Shown: one piece after another, positions 7,451 to 17,663 of the stretch
Position numbering within the stretch: the first letter of the stretch is position 1
Layout of the letters: each line of letters starts with the position of its first letter
Source of the DNA: Butyrivibrio sp. LB2008
GTDB lineage: Bacteria > Bacillota > Clostridia > Lachnospirales > Lachnospiraceae
Direction: 5' to 3'
NCBI RefSeq assembly: GCF_000621565.1
Contig: NZ_KK211306.1
Coordinates: 149,886 to 213,885 of the forward strand
Length of the DNA stretch: 64,000 nucleotides
Program-made: the position numbers and the translations under genes
Notes under the pieces: generated by a model
What the model saw: the letters and a program-made list of their open reading frames with translations, nothing else
The model's database searches: none
Told to the model about the DNA's origin: nothing

Positions 7451-8941
7451 TTATAAGTTTGTATATCCCATCAGGTAGGAATCAACTTCCTTCGCACAGC
7501 TGCGGCCTTCGTAAACAGCCCATACAACGAGTGACTGTCCACGGTGCATATCGCCCGCGCAAAAGAGCTTTGTATTCGGCACATGATAACTGTCAGCTTC
7601 TGTAACAATTGTTCCGCGCTGACTCTTTTTAAGTCCGAACGCATCGGCAGAATAGTCTTCACATCCGATAAATCCGGCTGCGATAAGGAGAATATCGCAC
7701 TTAAGAACCTGCTCGGAACCGGGAACCTCAGTTAACTTTCCATCTTTGAAAGTAACCTTAACAGTCTCGATTTTCTTGATATTTCCTTTGTTATCCGTTG
7801 TTACGCTCTTAACTGTTGTCTCATATACTCTCGGATCTTCTCCGAAAACATGAATTGCTTCCTCGTGGCCATAGTCAGTCTTAAGAACTTTGGGCCATTC
7901 GGGCCATGGATTTGATGCTGCTCTTGTTACAGGAGGCTTGGGCATCATCTCAAGAGCCGTAACACTCTTTGCTCCATGTCTGATAACAGTTCCGATACAG
8001 TCGTTACCTGTATCACCGCCTCCGACGATAACAACGTTCTTGCCCTTTGCATCTATGAAGCCGCCGTGCTTTGAAAGAGTCTGTGCACTCTTATCCTGGC
8101 ATTGCATAAGTGCCTTTGTTGTCTGTGTAAGGAAATCAACGGCATTGTAAACGCCTTTGATCTTCTCCGGATCTGCGACGTTAAGCGGTCTTGGTTTCTT
8201 GGAACCGCAGCACATAACCACCGCGTCAAATTTCTCATTAAGGCTTGCAGCACTCACATTTTTACCGATATCGGAATTTGTGTGGAATACAACGCCCTCT
8301 TCCTCCATGAGCTTTCTGCGTCTTTTTATAACGCTCTTATCAAGCTTCATGTTGGGGATACCATACATGAGAAGTCCGCCGATCTCATCTTCTCTCTCGA
8401 AGACCTCAACATTATGTCCTCTGTGATTGAGCTCATCGGCAACCGCAAGTCCGGAAGGACCGCTTCCGATTACAGCTACCTTTTTGCCGCTCCTTATCTC
8501 AGGAACTACGGGTTTGATATAGCCCTTTTCAAAAGCTGTTTCTATTAAGTAAAGCTCGTTGTCGTGAACCGTTACGGCTTCGCCGTTCTGTCCGCACATA
8601 CATGCCTTCTCGCAAAGTGCGGGACATACTCTTCCCGTAAACTCAGGGAAGTTACTTGTCTTATGAAGTCTTGCAAAAGCATGTCCGTCGTGTCCCTTGT
8701 AAATCTCATCGTTCCACTCCGGGATGAGGTTGTGAAGAGGACACCCCGTTACCATTCCGCCCAGATTCATTGCCGACTGACAGAAAGGAACTCCGCAGTT
8801 CATGCATCTTGCTGCCTGCTCTCTTCTCTCCTTAACATCGAGAGGAGCATGAAACTCCTCGAAGTTAAGAATTCTGTCTTCAGGCAGGATATCTTTATTA
8901 TTTGTTCTTGTATATTCAAGAAAGCCTGTTTCTTTTCCCAT
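7451..8941 (-). CDS. gltD: Glutamate synthase small (beta) subunit
   Basis: 496 residues, normal length. It passes electrons from NAD(P)H through FAD and low-potential [4Fe-4S] centres to the large subunit. The N-terminal cysteine clusters (CMNCGVPFC, then CPLHN, and CPALCEKACMCGQ) are intact, followed by the FAD site VAVIGSGPSGLAVA and the NAD(P)H site VVIVGGGDTGNDCIG. AGGAG precedes the ATG. It lies 82 bp after gltB and is last in the amt-asnB-glnN-gltB-gltD run, ending in an intrinsic terminator. Confidence 0.97.
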   Translation of the reverse strand: MGKETGFLEYTRTNNKDILPEDRILNFEEFHAPLDVKERREQAARCMNCGVPFCQSAMNLGGMVTGCPLHNLIPEWNDEIYKGHDGHAFARLHKTSNFPEFTGRVCPALCEKACMCGQNGEAVTVHDNELYLIETAFEKGYIKPVVPEIRSGKKVAVIGSGPSGLAVADELNHRGHNVEVFEREDEIGGLLMYGIPNMKLDKSVIKRRRKLMEEEGVVFHTNSDIGKNVSAASLNEKFDAVVMCCGSKKPRPLNVADPEKIKGVYNAVDFLTQTTKALMQCQDKSAQTLSKHGGFIDAKGKNVVIVGGGDTGNDCIGTVIRHGAKSVTALEMMPKPPVTRAASNPWPEWPKVLKTDYGHEEAIHVFGEDPRVYETTVKSVTTDNKGNIKKIETVKVTFKDGKLTEVPGSEQVLKCDILLIAAGFIGCEDYSADAFGLKKSQRGTIVTEADSYHVPNTKLFCAGDMHRGQSLVVWAVYEGRSCAKEVDSYLMGYTNL

Positions 8942-8984
8942 TTTACATCTCCTATTATATATGAAGTGAAGTAACCCATTAGCT

Positions 8985-9006
8985 CAAGAGTCACTTGTGA
9001 CTCTTG
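8985..9006. repeat. Intergenic hairpin between gltB and gltD
   Basis: CAAGAGTCAC and its complement around TT, a perfect ten-base-pair stem, followed by TCGCGCCGATGCGC. The same layout, an ACTCTTTG stem then GCGCGCCGATGCGC, recurs at 60642-60682. There is no T-tract on the minus strand, so read-through to gltD is expected; it may tune the gltB:gltD ratio or mRNA ends. Confidence 0.7.
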
Positions 9007-9023
9007 TCGCGCCGATGCGCTGT

Positions 9024-12000
9024 TCATGCCAGTTCTTTAAACGCCTCTAACACAGCGTGGTCGTGGTCTATTCCCTGTTCCTCAAACTTGCTTATTGCCG
9101 TAAGCATCTTCTGATAATCGTTTGGAACTATCTTCTTAAAGTCGGGAATATAGCTCTTAAAGTTTTTAAGGATTTCTTTTCCGTACTCAGAGCCCGTCTC
9201 TTTTACATAATCTTCAAGAATCAGCTTAAGCTCTGCAATATCGTACTTTTCGGTCACTTCATAAAGAGATGCCATATCTTTATTCATTCTAAGATAAAGA
9301 GTATGCTCCTTATCAAGAACATATGCGATTCCGCCGCTCATACCTGCAGCAAAGTTCTTACCTGTCATTCCAAGGATGACTGCTTTTCCGCCTGTCATGT
9401 ATTCAAGACCGTGATCGCCGCATCCCTCGGAAACAGCGATTGCTCCTGAGTTTCTTACACAGAATCTCTCGCCCGCAACACCGCATACATAGGCCTTTCC
9501 TGCTGTTGCACCGTAAAGAGCAACATTACCTATGATGATATTCTCATGTGCCTTATATGTAGCTTTCTCGGAAGGTCTTACGATAACTTTTCCGCCTGAA
9601 AGTCCCTTACCGAATCCGTCATTGGCATCACCGTAAAGTTTCAAAGTAACGCCCTTAGGAAGGAATGCACCGAATGACTGTCCGCCACCGCCGTATGCTT
9701 CAACAAATACGGAATCTTCGGGAAGAGTATTCTTAAAGTCATTGGTAACTCTGCTTCCGAGAAGTGTACCAAAGCTCCTGTCGGTACTTGAGATATCGAC
9801 TTTCATCTTAACTCTCTCGGATTCAGCTGCCTTTCTTTCCTCATCTTCATTTGCCTTAACAGCGATTGCCTTAAGGGCATTCTTTCCTTTTTCATACTCA
9901 GGAATAAGAACCTTTGAATCCAAAGTATTAACAAGTCCGAAGTCATATACATCCTTAGGATCAAAGTGATTCTTCTCGATTCCTGCATATTTGCTGTCAA
10001 GAATTCTGCTAAGATCTGCAGCGTCCTTGCATCTTGCCTTGGGAACGCTTCTCATCTTAAGGCAGTCTGTTCTTCCGACCATATCGGTAAGCTTTCTAAA
10101 TCCGAGCTCACTCATGATCTCACGAAGCTGTCTTGCAACAAAGAGCATGAAATTCATGACATACTCAGGCTTACCTGTAAATCTCTTTCTGAGCTCCTCA
10201 TTCTGAGTTGCGATGCCGACAGGACATGTATCTTTTGAGCATACACGCATCATCATGCATCCCATACATACAAGGGGAGCTGTTGCAAATCCGAATTCCT
10301 CTGCTCCGAGAAGTGCTGCGATAGCAACATCTCTACCTGTCATGAGCTTACCGTCAGCCTCAAGAACAACTCTGCTTCTAAGTCCGTTGTCTATAAGTGA
10401 CTGATGAGCTTCGCTCACACCAAGCTCCCAAGGAAGTCCGGCATGGTGAACAGAAGATGAAGGTGCGGCACCTGTTCCTCCGTCATATCCGGATACAAGG
10501 ATTACCTGTGCTCCTGCCTTTGCAACACCTGAAGCTATTGTTCCCACACCTGCTTCAGAAACGAGCTTAACAGAGATCCTTGCTCTGTCATTTGCATTCT
10601 TAAGATCGTAGATAAGCTGTGCAAGATCTTCTATTGAATAGATGTCATGGTGCGGCGGAGGTGAAATAAGAGCAACACCGGGGGTTGAAAAACGTGTGCT
10701 TGCAACCCAAGGGTATACCTTCTTTCCGGGAAGGTGTCCGCCTTCTCCGGGCTTTGCCCCCTGCGCCATCTTGATCTGGATTTCCTGTGCGCTCTGAAGA
10801 TATCTGCTTGTAACACCAAATCTTCCCGATGCAACCTGCTTAACGGCACTGTTTCTCTCTGTTCCGAAACGTGCAACATCTTCACCGCCCTCACCGGTAT
10901 TTGACTTTCCGGAGAGTCTGTTCATAGCGATAGCAAGTGTCTCGTGAGCCTCTTTTGAAAGAGATCCGTAAGACATAGCTCCTGTCTGGAAGCGCTTAAC
11001 GATTTCTTCTTCGCTCTCAACCTCTTCGATCGGAACAGGCTTTTGGGCAGGTACGAAGGACAAAAGAGCTCTCAGTGTATGAGGTCTGTCCTCGTCATCA
11101 ACCATCTGTGTATATTCCTTGAATCTATCGTAGTCGCCCTCTCTTACCGCTCTCTGCAAAGTAACGATAGTCTTGGGGTTATACATGTGGTCTTCCTTGT
11201 CATCGCCGCTTCTGAGCGCATGGAATCCGATAGAATCAAGTGTTGAATCGGTTGCAAGTCCGAGAGGATCAAATGCCTTATCATGACGAAGCTCGATATC
11301 CTCACCGATCTCCTCTATGCCGATTCCGCCTACTCTGCTGGTTGTTCCCGTAAAGTATTTATCAACAAGCTCTTTTGACAGACCTATAGCCTCGAAAATT
11401 CTCGCAGACTGATAGGACTGCAAAGTAGAGATACCCATCTTTGCAGCAATCTTAACTACGCCGCCGAGAAGTGCCTTGTTGTAGTCCGCAATAGCTGTAT
11501 GATAATCTTTGTCCAAAATTCCTATATCTATGAGCTCGGCAATGCACTCCTGTGCAAGATAAGGATGAATTGCTCTTGCACCAAAACCAAGAAGTGTTGC
11601 GATCTGGTGAACGTCTCTTGGCTCGCCGCTCTCAAGGATGAGTGATACGGCTGTGCGCCTCTTTGTCCTTACAAGATGCTGCTCAACAGATGAAACCGCA
11701 AGCAGTGAAGGAATCGGCATATGGTTCTCGTCAACTCCTCTGTCTGAAAGGATAATGATATTTACTCCGTCCGCAACAGCTCTGTCTACAGATATGTTAA
11801 GCTGCTCCAAAGCTCTCTCGACGGGAGTATTCTTGTAATACAAAAGTGAGATTTTTCTCACCGAAAAGCCCTGCTGATCGAGAGCTTCTATCTTCATCAG
11901 GTCAACGCCTGTAAGTATCGGATTATTAACTTCCAAAACTCTGCAGTTGTCGCTCTTTTCTTTTAACAGATTTCCGTCAGAACCGATATAAACGGTAGTA

Positions 12001-13574
12001 TCTGTAACGACTTTCTCACGGAGAGAGTCGATCGGCGGGTTTGTAACCTGAGCAAAGAGCTGCTTAAAGTAGCAGAAAAGCGGCTGGTGATGAGTTGAAA
12101 GCATAGCAAGAGGTACATCTGTACCCATGGAAACTGTAGGCTCTATGCCATTCATCGCCATTGGAAGAATCTGCTGTTTAACATCTTCATATGAATATCC
12201 GAACACCTTGTAAAGCTTATCCCTCATCTCCTGTGTATGTGTAGGAATCTTCTTGTTGGGAATGTTGAGCTTATTAAGGTGCAAAAGATATCTGTCAAGC
12301 CACTCACCGTAAGGCTTTGCCTGTGAGTACCTGTTCTTACACTCTTCATCTGATATTATGCGTCCCTCTTTTGTATCAACAAGGAGCATATGTCCCGGTG
12401 AAAGACGTGATTTCTTTATGATATTCTCTTCAGGAATATCAAGGACACCGACTTCCGATGAAAGGATGAGTCTTCCGTCCTTTGTAACGTAGTATCTTGA
12501 AGGTCTGAGACCGTTTCTGTCAAGTGTTGCGCCAAATACTTCGCCGTCTGTGAAAAGAACTGCCGCAGGGCCGTCCCATGGCTCCATCATTGTCGCATAG
12601 TAATGATAGAAATCTTTTCTGTCCTTGTCCATGAAGTCATTGTGCTTCCAAGGCTCGGGAATTGCGAGCATCATTGCAAGAGGAAGATCCATTCCGTTCA
12701 TGTAAAGGAACTCAAGTGTGTTGTCGAGCATTGCGGAATCAGAGCCCGAAGATGAGATAACGGGATAAACCTTTGAAAGGTCATCTCCGAAAACGTCAGA
12801 AGACATAGTCTCTTCTCTGGCAAGCATTCTGTCGCTGTTTCCGCGGATTGTATTGATCTCTCCGTTGTGGGCGATCATCCTGTACGGATGAGCTCGCTGC
12901 CACGAAGGAGTTGTATTTGTTGAAAAGCGGCTGTGCACAAGCGCAATCGCTGTTCTGTAGTCAGGAGAAAGGAGGTCCTCGTAGAACTTACGAAGCTGTC
13001 CTACAAGGAACATTCCCTTATAAACAATGGTTCTGGATGAAAATGAACAGATGTAAGTATCTTCAGAAGATTTCTCATACTCTCTTCTAAGGCAGTAAAG
13101 ACGTCTGTCAAATTCAATTCCTCTTGCCGCATCCGAAGGTCTCTCAATAAAGCACTGAGAAATATGAGGCATGCAGTTTCTTGCTACTTCACCCAAAATT
13201 TCGGGATGAGTCTCAACATCTCTCCAACCAAGTACCTTAAGATTCTCTTTTTCAGCAATGACTTCAAGCATGCGCTTTGCAAACATACGCTTCATAGGTT
13301 CCTGAGGAAAAAAGAACATCCCTATTCCGTAATCGCCTGCTTCTTTAAGAGAAATACCGATTTTTCTAGCTTCAAGAGAAAAGAATCTGTGAGAAATCTG
13401 TACAAGAATTCCTACACCGTCACCGACTTTTCCTGTTGCATCTTTTCCTGCTCTGTGCTCAAGTTTTTCTACTACCTTGAGCGCATCGTCAAGAACTTTG
13501 TTGTCTGCACTTCCGTCTATATTGATGACTGCACCTATACCGCAGGCATCATGTTCATTCATCCAAGTTTCCAT
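9024..13574 (-). CDS. gltB: Glutamate synthase large (alpha) subunit
   Basis: 1516 residues, full length. It forms two glutamates from glutamine and 2-oxoglutarate. The N-terminal glutaminase nucleophile is Cys11 in DACGIGAV, exposed after removal of a ten-residue propeptide. The central and FMN domains follow (GEGGEDVARFGTERNS, PGEGGHLPGKKV), the [3Fe-4S] ligands appear in CMMMRVCSKDTCPVGIATQ, and the C-terminal GXGXG beta-helix is present. AAGGAAGG precedes the ATG. With glnN immediately upstream it completes the GS-GOGAT cycle. Confidence 0.98.
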   Translation of the reverse strand: METWMNEHDACGIGAVINIDGSADNKVLDDALKVVEKLEHRAGKDATGKVGDGVGILVQISHRFFSLEARKIGISLKEAGDYGIGMFFFPQEPMKRMFAKRMLEVIAEKENLKVLGWRDVETHPEILGEVARNCMPHISQCFIERPSDAARGIEFDRRLYCLRREYEKSSEDTYICSFSSRTIVYKGMFLVGQLRKFYEDLLSPDYRTAIALVHSRFSTNTTPSWQRAHPYRMIAHNGEINTIRGNSDRMLAREETMSSDVFGDDLSKVYPVISSSGSDSAMLDNTLEFLYMNGMDLPLAMMLAIPEPWKHNDFMDKDRKDFYHYYATMMEPWDGPAAVLFTDGEVFGATLDRNGLRPSRYYVTKDGRLILSSEVGVLDIPEENIIKKSRLSPGHMLLVDTKEGRIISDEECKNRYSQAKPYGEWLDRYLLHLNKLNIPNKKIPTHTQEMRDKLYKVFGYSYEDVKQQILPMAMNGIEPTVSMGTDVPLAMLSTHHQPLFCYFKQLFAQVTNPPIDSLREKVVTDTTVYIGSDGNLLKEKSDNCRVLEVNNPILTGVDLMKIEALDQQGFSVRKISLLYYKNTPVERALEQLNISVDRAVADGVNIIILSDRGVDENHMPIPSLLAVSSVEQHLVRTKRRTAVSLILESGEPRDVHQIATLLGFGARAIHPYLAQECIAELIDIGILDKDYHTAIADYNKALLGGVVKIAAKMGISTLQSYQSARIFEAIGLSKELVDKYFTGTTSRVGGIGIEEIGEDIELRHDKAFDPLGLATDSTLDSIGFHALRSGDDKEDHMYNPKTIVTLQRAVREGDYDRFKEYTQMVDDEDRPHTLRALLSFVPAQKPVPIEEVESEEEIVKRFQTGAMSYGSLSKEAHETLAIAMNRLSGKSNTGEGGEDVARFGTERNSAVKQVASGRFGVTSRYLQSAQEIQIKMAQGAKPGEGGHLPGKKVYPWVASTRFSTPGVALISPPPHHDIYSIEDLAQLIYDLKNANDRARISVKLVSEAGVGTIASGVAKAGAQVILVSGYDGGTGAAPSSSVHHAGLPWELGVSEAHQSLIDNGLRSRVVLEADGKLMTGRDVAIAALLGAEEFGFATAPLVCMGCMMMRVCSKDTCPVGIATQNEELRKRFTGKPEYVMNFMLFVARQLREIMSELGFRKLTDMVGRTDCLKMRSVPKARCKDAADLSRILDSKYAGIEKNHFDPKDVYDFGLVNTLDSKVLIPEYEKGKNALKAIAVKANEDEERKAAESERVKMKVDISSTDRSFGTLLGSRVTNDFKNTLPEDSVFVEAYGGGGQSFGAFLPKGVTLKLYGDANDGFGKGLSGGKVIVRPSEKATYKAHENIIIGNVALYGATAGKAYVCGVAGERFCVRNSGAIAVSEGCGDHGLEYMTGGKAVILGMTGKNFAAGMSGGIAYVLDKEHTLYLRMNKDMASLYEVTEKYDIAELKLILEDYVKETGSEYGKEILKNFKSYIPDFKKIVPNDYQKMLTAISKFEEQGIDHDHAVLEAFKELA

Positions 13575-13596
13575 TTTTATCCTTCCTTTTTCCTTT

Positions 13597-15705
13597 TTAT
13601 CTTAATGAGAAAAGCATCTGTCCGTATGTCGGATATCCGAGATAGCTGTCAGGAACAAGTGCTTCTGCAGCATCAGCATACTTTCTCACTTCATCCATAT
13701 CTGCAAGAATTGTCTTCTGGTAGTAAGCTGCCTGATCGAGAACCTCAGTTTTACCCTCAGCAACTGTTGTATCAGCTGCAAGTTTCTTAAGAGCTTCGCT
13801 CATCTTGCCCTGAGCTTCGTCAATTGCTTTGAGTGTCTCAATCTCGAATGCTGCACTCTTTTCTCCGAGAAGACTCTTCTTTCCTGATGCTTCATCAAGA
13901 AGGTCGCTCTGATATGCGATAAGTCCTTCCATGAGGTCTTTCTTAGCCATTTCCTGCAATGTCAAAGACTCGATGTGGATTGACTTTGAATAGTTCTCAA
14001 GGAGAATCTCATATCTTGAATCAATCTCTTCCTTAGTGAAGATGCCGTGCTTTGTGAAGAGTTCAACTGACTCTTTTTCCTTGAAGTAAGGAAGTGCATC
14101 GGGAAGTGACTTAAGGTTGGGAAGTCCTCTCTTTGCGGCCTCTGCTACCCATTCATCTGTATATCCGTTTCCGTTAAAGAGAACTCTCTTATGAGCTACA
14201 AGTGTCTCCTTAAGTACTTCCGCGATCTTGTCATTAAGCTTATCTTTCTCAACGCCCTCAAGCTTTGCATAGATCTTTGTGATCTCTTCTGCAACAGCTG
14301 TGTTAAGAACGATGTTTGCGTTTGCTACAGAAACTGCAGAACCGGGCATACGGAACTCGAACTTGTTACCTGTAAATGCGAAAGGTGATGTTCTGTTTCT
14401 GTCTGTGTTGTCCTTTGTGAAATGAGGAAGAACTTCTGCTCCCATACCCATCTGAACTTTGCCCTTGCTGTGGTATGCATTTCCTTCTTCAACACCCTTA
14501 AGTACTTCGCTAAGCTCGTCACCAACGAAAATTGAAATGATTGCCGGAGGCGCCTCGTTTCCGCCAAGTCTGTGATCGTTTCCTGCAGATGCAACGGAAA
14601 GTCTAAGAAGTGGTGCATACTCATCAACAGCTGCGATAACTGCCATAAGGAATACAAGGAAGGGAGTGTTCTCACCGGGGTTTTTTCCGGGATCTAAGAG
14701 GTTCATTCCTGTATCTGTGCAGACAGACCAGTTGTTGTGCTTACCTGAACCGTTGATTCCCTCGAACGGCTTCTCATGTAAGAGACATGCGAAGTTGTGC
14801 TTGTCGGCAACCTTCTTCATAACTTCCATTGTGAGCTGGTTGTGATCTACAGCAATGTTTGCTGTCTCAAATACAGGTGCAAGCTCGTGCTGTGAAGGAG
14901 CAACCTCGTTGTGCTTTGTCTTTGCGGGAATTCCGAGTTTCCATAGTTCCTCGTCAAGATCGTGCATGTATGCTGAAACCTTAGGTTTGATAACACCGAA
15001 GTAGTGATCTTCCATCTCCTGACCTTTTGTTGCAGGCGCACCAAGAAGTGTTCTACCTGTGAAAAGAAGGTCTTTTCTGAGCTTGTAATCATCCTTATCG
15101 ATAAGGAAGTATTCCTGCTCTGAACCGATTGTTGTGCTTACTCTGTTTACATCCTCATATCCAAGGAGCTTGAGCATTTTTACAGCTTCTCTTGAAAGAG
15201 CCTCCATTGATCTTAAGAGAGGTGTCTTTTTATCAAGAGCTTCTCCGCCGTATGAGCAGAATGCTGTAGGAATGTAAAGAGATCCGTCTTTAATAAATGC
15301 CGGTGATGAAGGATCCCATGCTGTATATCCTCTTGCTTCGAATGTTGCACGAAGTCCTCCTGAAGGGAAACTTGAAGCATCAGGCTCACCCTTTACAAGC
15401 TCTTTTCCCGAAAACTCCATGATGATCTTGCCGTCTTCCGTAGGTGAAATGAAGCTGTCATGCTTCTCGGCTGTAAGACCTGTCATAGGCTGGAACCAGT
15501 GCGTGAAGTGTGTAGCACCGTTCTCTACTGCCCACTCTTTCATTACAGCTGCAACGCAATTTGCAACATCAAGCTCAAGATGTGTTCCTTTCTCAATTGT
15601 CTTGTGAACTGCTTTGTATATGTCCTTAGGGAGTCTGTCCTTCATGACCTTGTCATTAAAAACAAGACATCCAAATTCTTCTGTTAATCTTTCTGCATCA
15701 ATCAT
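13597..15705 (-). CDS. glnN: Glutamine synthetase type III
   Basis: 702 residues, the length of GSIII (type I is about 450). Type III features are clear: the N-terminal GSIII region ([29 protein letters not shown]), the glutamate/ATP site stretch [14 protein letters not shown], and [16 protein letters not shown]. It condenses ammonia and glutamate using ATP. GGAGGAAAATAAA precedes the ATG. It lies 24 bp after asnB and 22 bp before gltB, so all three are probably co-transcribed. Confidence 0.97.
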   Translation of the reverse strand: MIDAERLTEEFGCLVFNDKVMKDRLPKDIYKAVHKTIEKGTHLELDVANCVAAVMKEWAVENGATHFTHWFQPMTGLTAEKHDSFISPTEDGKIIMEFSGKELVKGEPDASSFPSGGLRATFEARGYTAWDPSSPAFIKDGSLYIPTAFCSYGGEALDKKTPLLRSMEALSREAVKMLKLLGYEDVNRVSTTIGSEQEYFLIDKDDYKLRKDLLFTGRTLLGAPATKGQEMEDHYFGVIKPKVSAYMHDLDEELWKLGIPAKTKHNEVAPSQHELAPVFETANIAVDHNQLTMEVMKKVADKHNFACLLHEKPFEGINGSGKHNNWSVCTDTGMNLLDPGKNPGENTPFLVFLMAVIAAVDEYAPLLRLSVASAGNDHRLGGNEAPPAIISIFVGDELSEVLKGVEEGNAYHSKGKVQMGMGAEVLPHFTKDNTDRNRTSPFAFTGNKFEFRMPGSAVSVANANIVLNTAVAEEITKIYAKLEGVEKDKLNDKIAEVLKETLVAHKRVLFNGNGYTDEWVAEAAKRGLPNLKSLPDALPYFKEKESVELFTKHGIFTKEEIDSRYEILLENYSKSIHIESLTLQEMAKKDLMEGLIAYQSDLLDEASGKKSLLGEKSAAFEIETLKAIDEAQGKMSEALKKLAADTTVAEGKTEVLDQAAYYQKTILADMDEVRKYADAAEALVPDSYLGYPTYGQMLFSLR

Positions 15706-15729
15706 TTTATTTTCCTCCGTTTTTAATAT

Positions 15730-17313
15730 TTATTTTCCCGATGCTCCATAGTTTGAAAGAACTCTTGCGGAAGGATCGTCAACATTGCATCCTTCCCAGC
15801 TCTTATTAGGCATCCAAAAATCTATTACCATATCTGATTGTCCGGGATAGTACTTCTCAAACAGTTCTCTGTAAAGGAGAGACTCCTTTGTAAATGGAGT
15901 TGCATGAGTATACTTCTTTTTCATTGTTTCAAGATCTGCAAAAGAGTATTTCCCGTCAGCATATTCCATAAGGTCGTCCCTGAGTGAATGTCCGACAGCA
16001 TCAGAGAAAGCTGCCTTCTCTCTCATAAGGATCGATCTTGGGATAACTTCATCTTTTTCAAAAGCTTTTCTTAATAGGAACTTTCCTATTCCATATGTAT
16101 TGAGTTTCTTTTCGGGATTGATGCTCATTACATAACTTGCAAAATCAAGATCTCCGAAAGGAACTCTGGCTTCTAGTGAGTTTACGCTGATACATCTGTC
16201 TGCTCTTAGAACGTCATACATATGAAGCTCTCTCACTCTCTTTTTGGCCTCTTCCTGGAAGGCTTCTGCGCTCGGAGCAAAGTCCGTATATTTGTAACCA
16301 AAGAGCTCATCTGAAATCTCACCTGTAAGAACTACCTTGATATCAGTGTTCTCATGTATCCATTTGCACAAAAGATACATTCCAATTGAAGCTCTTATAG
16401 TTGTGATGTCATAAGTTCCAAGCGCCTCAACAACAGGCTCGAGTGCGTTAAGCACATCTTCTTTGGTGATTATGACTTCGTGGTGATTACTGTGAATGTA
16501 CTCAGCAACTTCCCTTGCGTATTTAAGATCGATTGCGTCGATATCCATTCCTATTGCAAAAGTCTCGATCGGCTTATCCGAAAGTCTTGCGGCAACACCG
16601 CAAACAAGTGATGAATCAAGTCCTCCGGAAAGAAGGAATCCTACAGGCGCATCAGCGTCGAGTCTTTTCTCTATTCCGTTTACGAGCTTGTCGTGTATCT
16701 TGGTTGTTATGACTTCCAGGCTGTCTGTCGAAATTTCTTTTACATCAGTCATGTCCTTATAACATACAAATTTCCCGTCCTCGTAGTAATGTCCGGGCGG
16801 GAAAGGCATAACTTTCCGACAAACACCTGTGATATTCTTTGGTTCCGATGAAAAAAGAATGTATCCTTCATCGTCGTATCCGTAATAAAGAGGTCTGATA
16901 CCAATCGGATCTCTTGCGGCTATGAACTTCTTCTGTGCCGCATCATAGATCACGCATGCAAATTCGGCGTCCAAAAGACTGAACATTTTGGTTCCGAGCC
17001 TCTCATAAAGAGGAAGCAGTATCTCGCAATCACTTTCGCTCTTAAAGCTGTAGCCCAGGGAAATGAGATATTTTTTGATATGCTCAAATCCATATAACTC
17101 TCCGTTACATATAACTGCGTTTCCGTTTAATGAAAAGGGCTGCATACCCGCTTCATTCAGTCCCATGATGGAGAGTCTGTTAAATCCCAGCCATCCTTCG
17201 CTAACCTTCAGAGTTCTCGACATGTCGGGGCCTCTGGAATGAGTCTTATATAACATTTCTTCAAAAAATTCCTGAGCAACATCTGCTCTAGCGTATGTAA
17301 GAATTGCGCACAT
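15730..17313 (-). CDS. asnB: Asparagine synthase (glutamine-hydrolysing)
   Basis: 527 residues. After Met removal Cys2 (MCAIL) is the N-terminal glutaminase nucleophile; the class II amidotransferase domain follows with NRLSIMG and NGELYG, then the synthetase domain with the pyrophosphate loop SGGLDSSL. It makes asparagine from aspartate, ATP and glutamine. GGGAGGAAGG lies before the ATG. Its position ahead of GSIII supports a role in nitrogen assimilation. The 350-bp space upstream holds a large folded element that would be part of its leader if transcription comes from amt. Confidence 0.96.
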   Translation of the reverse strand: MCAILTYARADVAQEFFEEMLYKTHSRGPDMSRTLKVSEGWLGFNRLSIMGLNEAGMQPFSLNGNAVICNGELYGFEHIKKYLISLGYSFKSESDCEILLPLYERLGTKMFSLLDAEFACVIYDAAQKKFIAARDPIGIRPLYYGYDDEGYILFSSEPKNITGVCRKVMPFPPGHYYEDGKFVCYKDMTDVKEISTDSLEVITTKIHDKLVNGIEKRLDADAPVGFLLSGGLDSSLVCGVAARLSDKPIETFAIGMDIDAIDLKYAREVAEYIHSNHHEVIITKEDVLNALEPVVEALGTYDITTIRASIGMYLLCKWIHENTDIKVVLTGEISDELFGYKYTDFAPSAEAFQEEAKKRVRELHMYDVLRADRCISVNSLEARVPFGDLDFASYVMSINPEKKLNTYGIGKFLLRKAFEKDEVIPRSILMREKAAFSDAVGHSLRDDLMEYADGKYSFADLETMKKKYTHATPFTKESLLYRELFEKYYPGQSDMVIDFWMPNKSWEGCNVDDPSARVLSNYGASGK

Positions 17314-17354
17314 ACTTTATCCTTCCTCCCGGTATTTCATTTATTCAAACGGTC

Positions 17355-17621
17355 TGCGTAGTAGCCTGAGCGGCAATATATGCATTCTTGAACATGATGT
17401 TCAAGAATGCATCAACCAAGCCAATTTGAATCGACTTCGTCGATAGGGCTTGGCTGACTCCTGATTCATGTTCTCACGAAATCCGCAGCAGGTGCGGATT
17501 TCTGTAATTTCATTTAAATTTTGCTCTGATTGCGCCAAGCACTACGATGAGCCTGTCAGTCTCATCGTAGTGGCACAAAATCGCAAACTATTGTATATAT
17601 TGCCTTAATGGCTATTGCGCA
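17355..17621. other. Large nested inverted-repeat element between amt and asnB
   Basis: Outer arms TGCGTAGTAGCC (17355-17366) and GGCTATTGCGCA (17610-17621) pair over 12 bp. Inner arms GGCAATATATGCA (17372-17384) and TGTATATATTGCC (17592-17604) pair over 13. Between them lie four hairpins: 17381-17411 (14-bp perfect stem, TGA loop), 17416-17453 (CCAAGCC and ATCGAC stems), 17478-17502 (10-bp stem) and 17540-17572 (12-bp stem, extended by ATTTTG/CAAAAT outside). The three non-Watson-Crick pairs of the closing stems are G-U in plus-strand RNA, while one in the last hairpin favours the minus strand. No T-tracts follow, so these are not terminators. It could be a structured RNA, a complex leader or a small inverted-repeat mobile element. 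Confidence 0.8.
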
Positions 17622-17663
17622 AACGCCTTTGTTGCATGAATTATATTTTTAAGTCCTCGCAGC

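Noticed and set aside
13164..13790. 208-codon plus-strand frame across gltB and glnN starts
   Set aside because: Antisense shadow spanning two well-supported genes and their gap, with no motif or ribosome site.
17355..17621. Series of rho-independent terminators after amt
   Set aside because: The stems are strong but none is followed by a T-tract on the minus strand.
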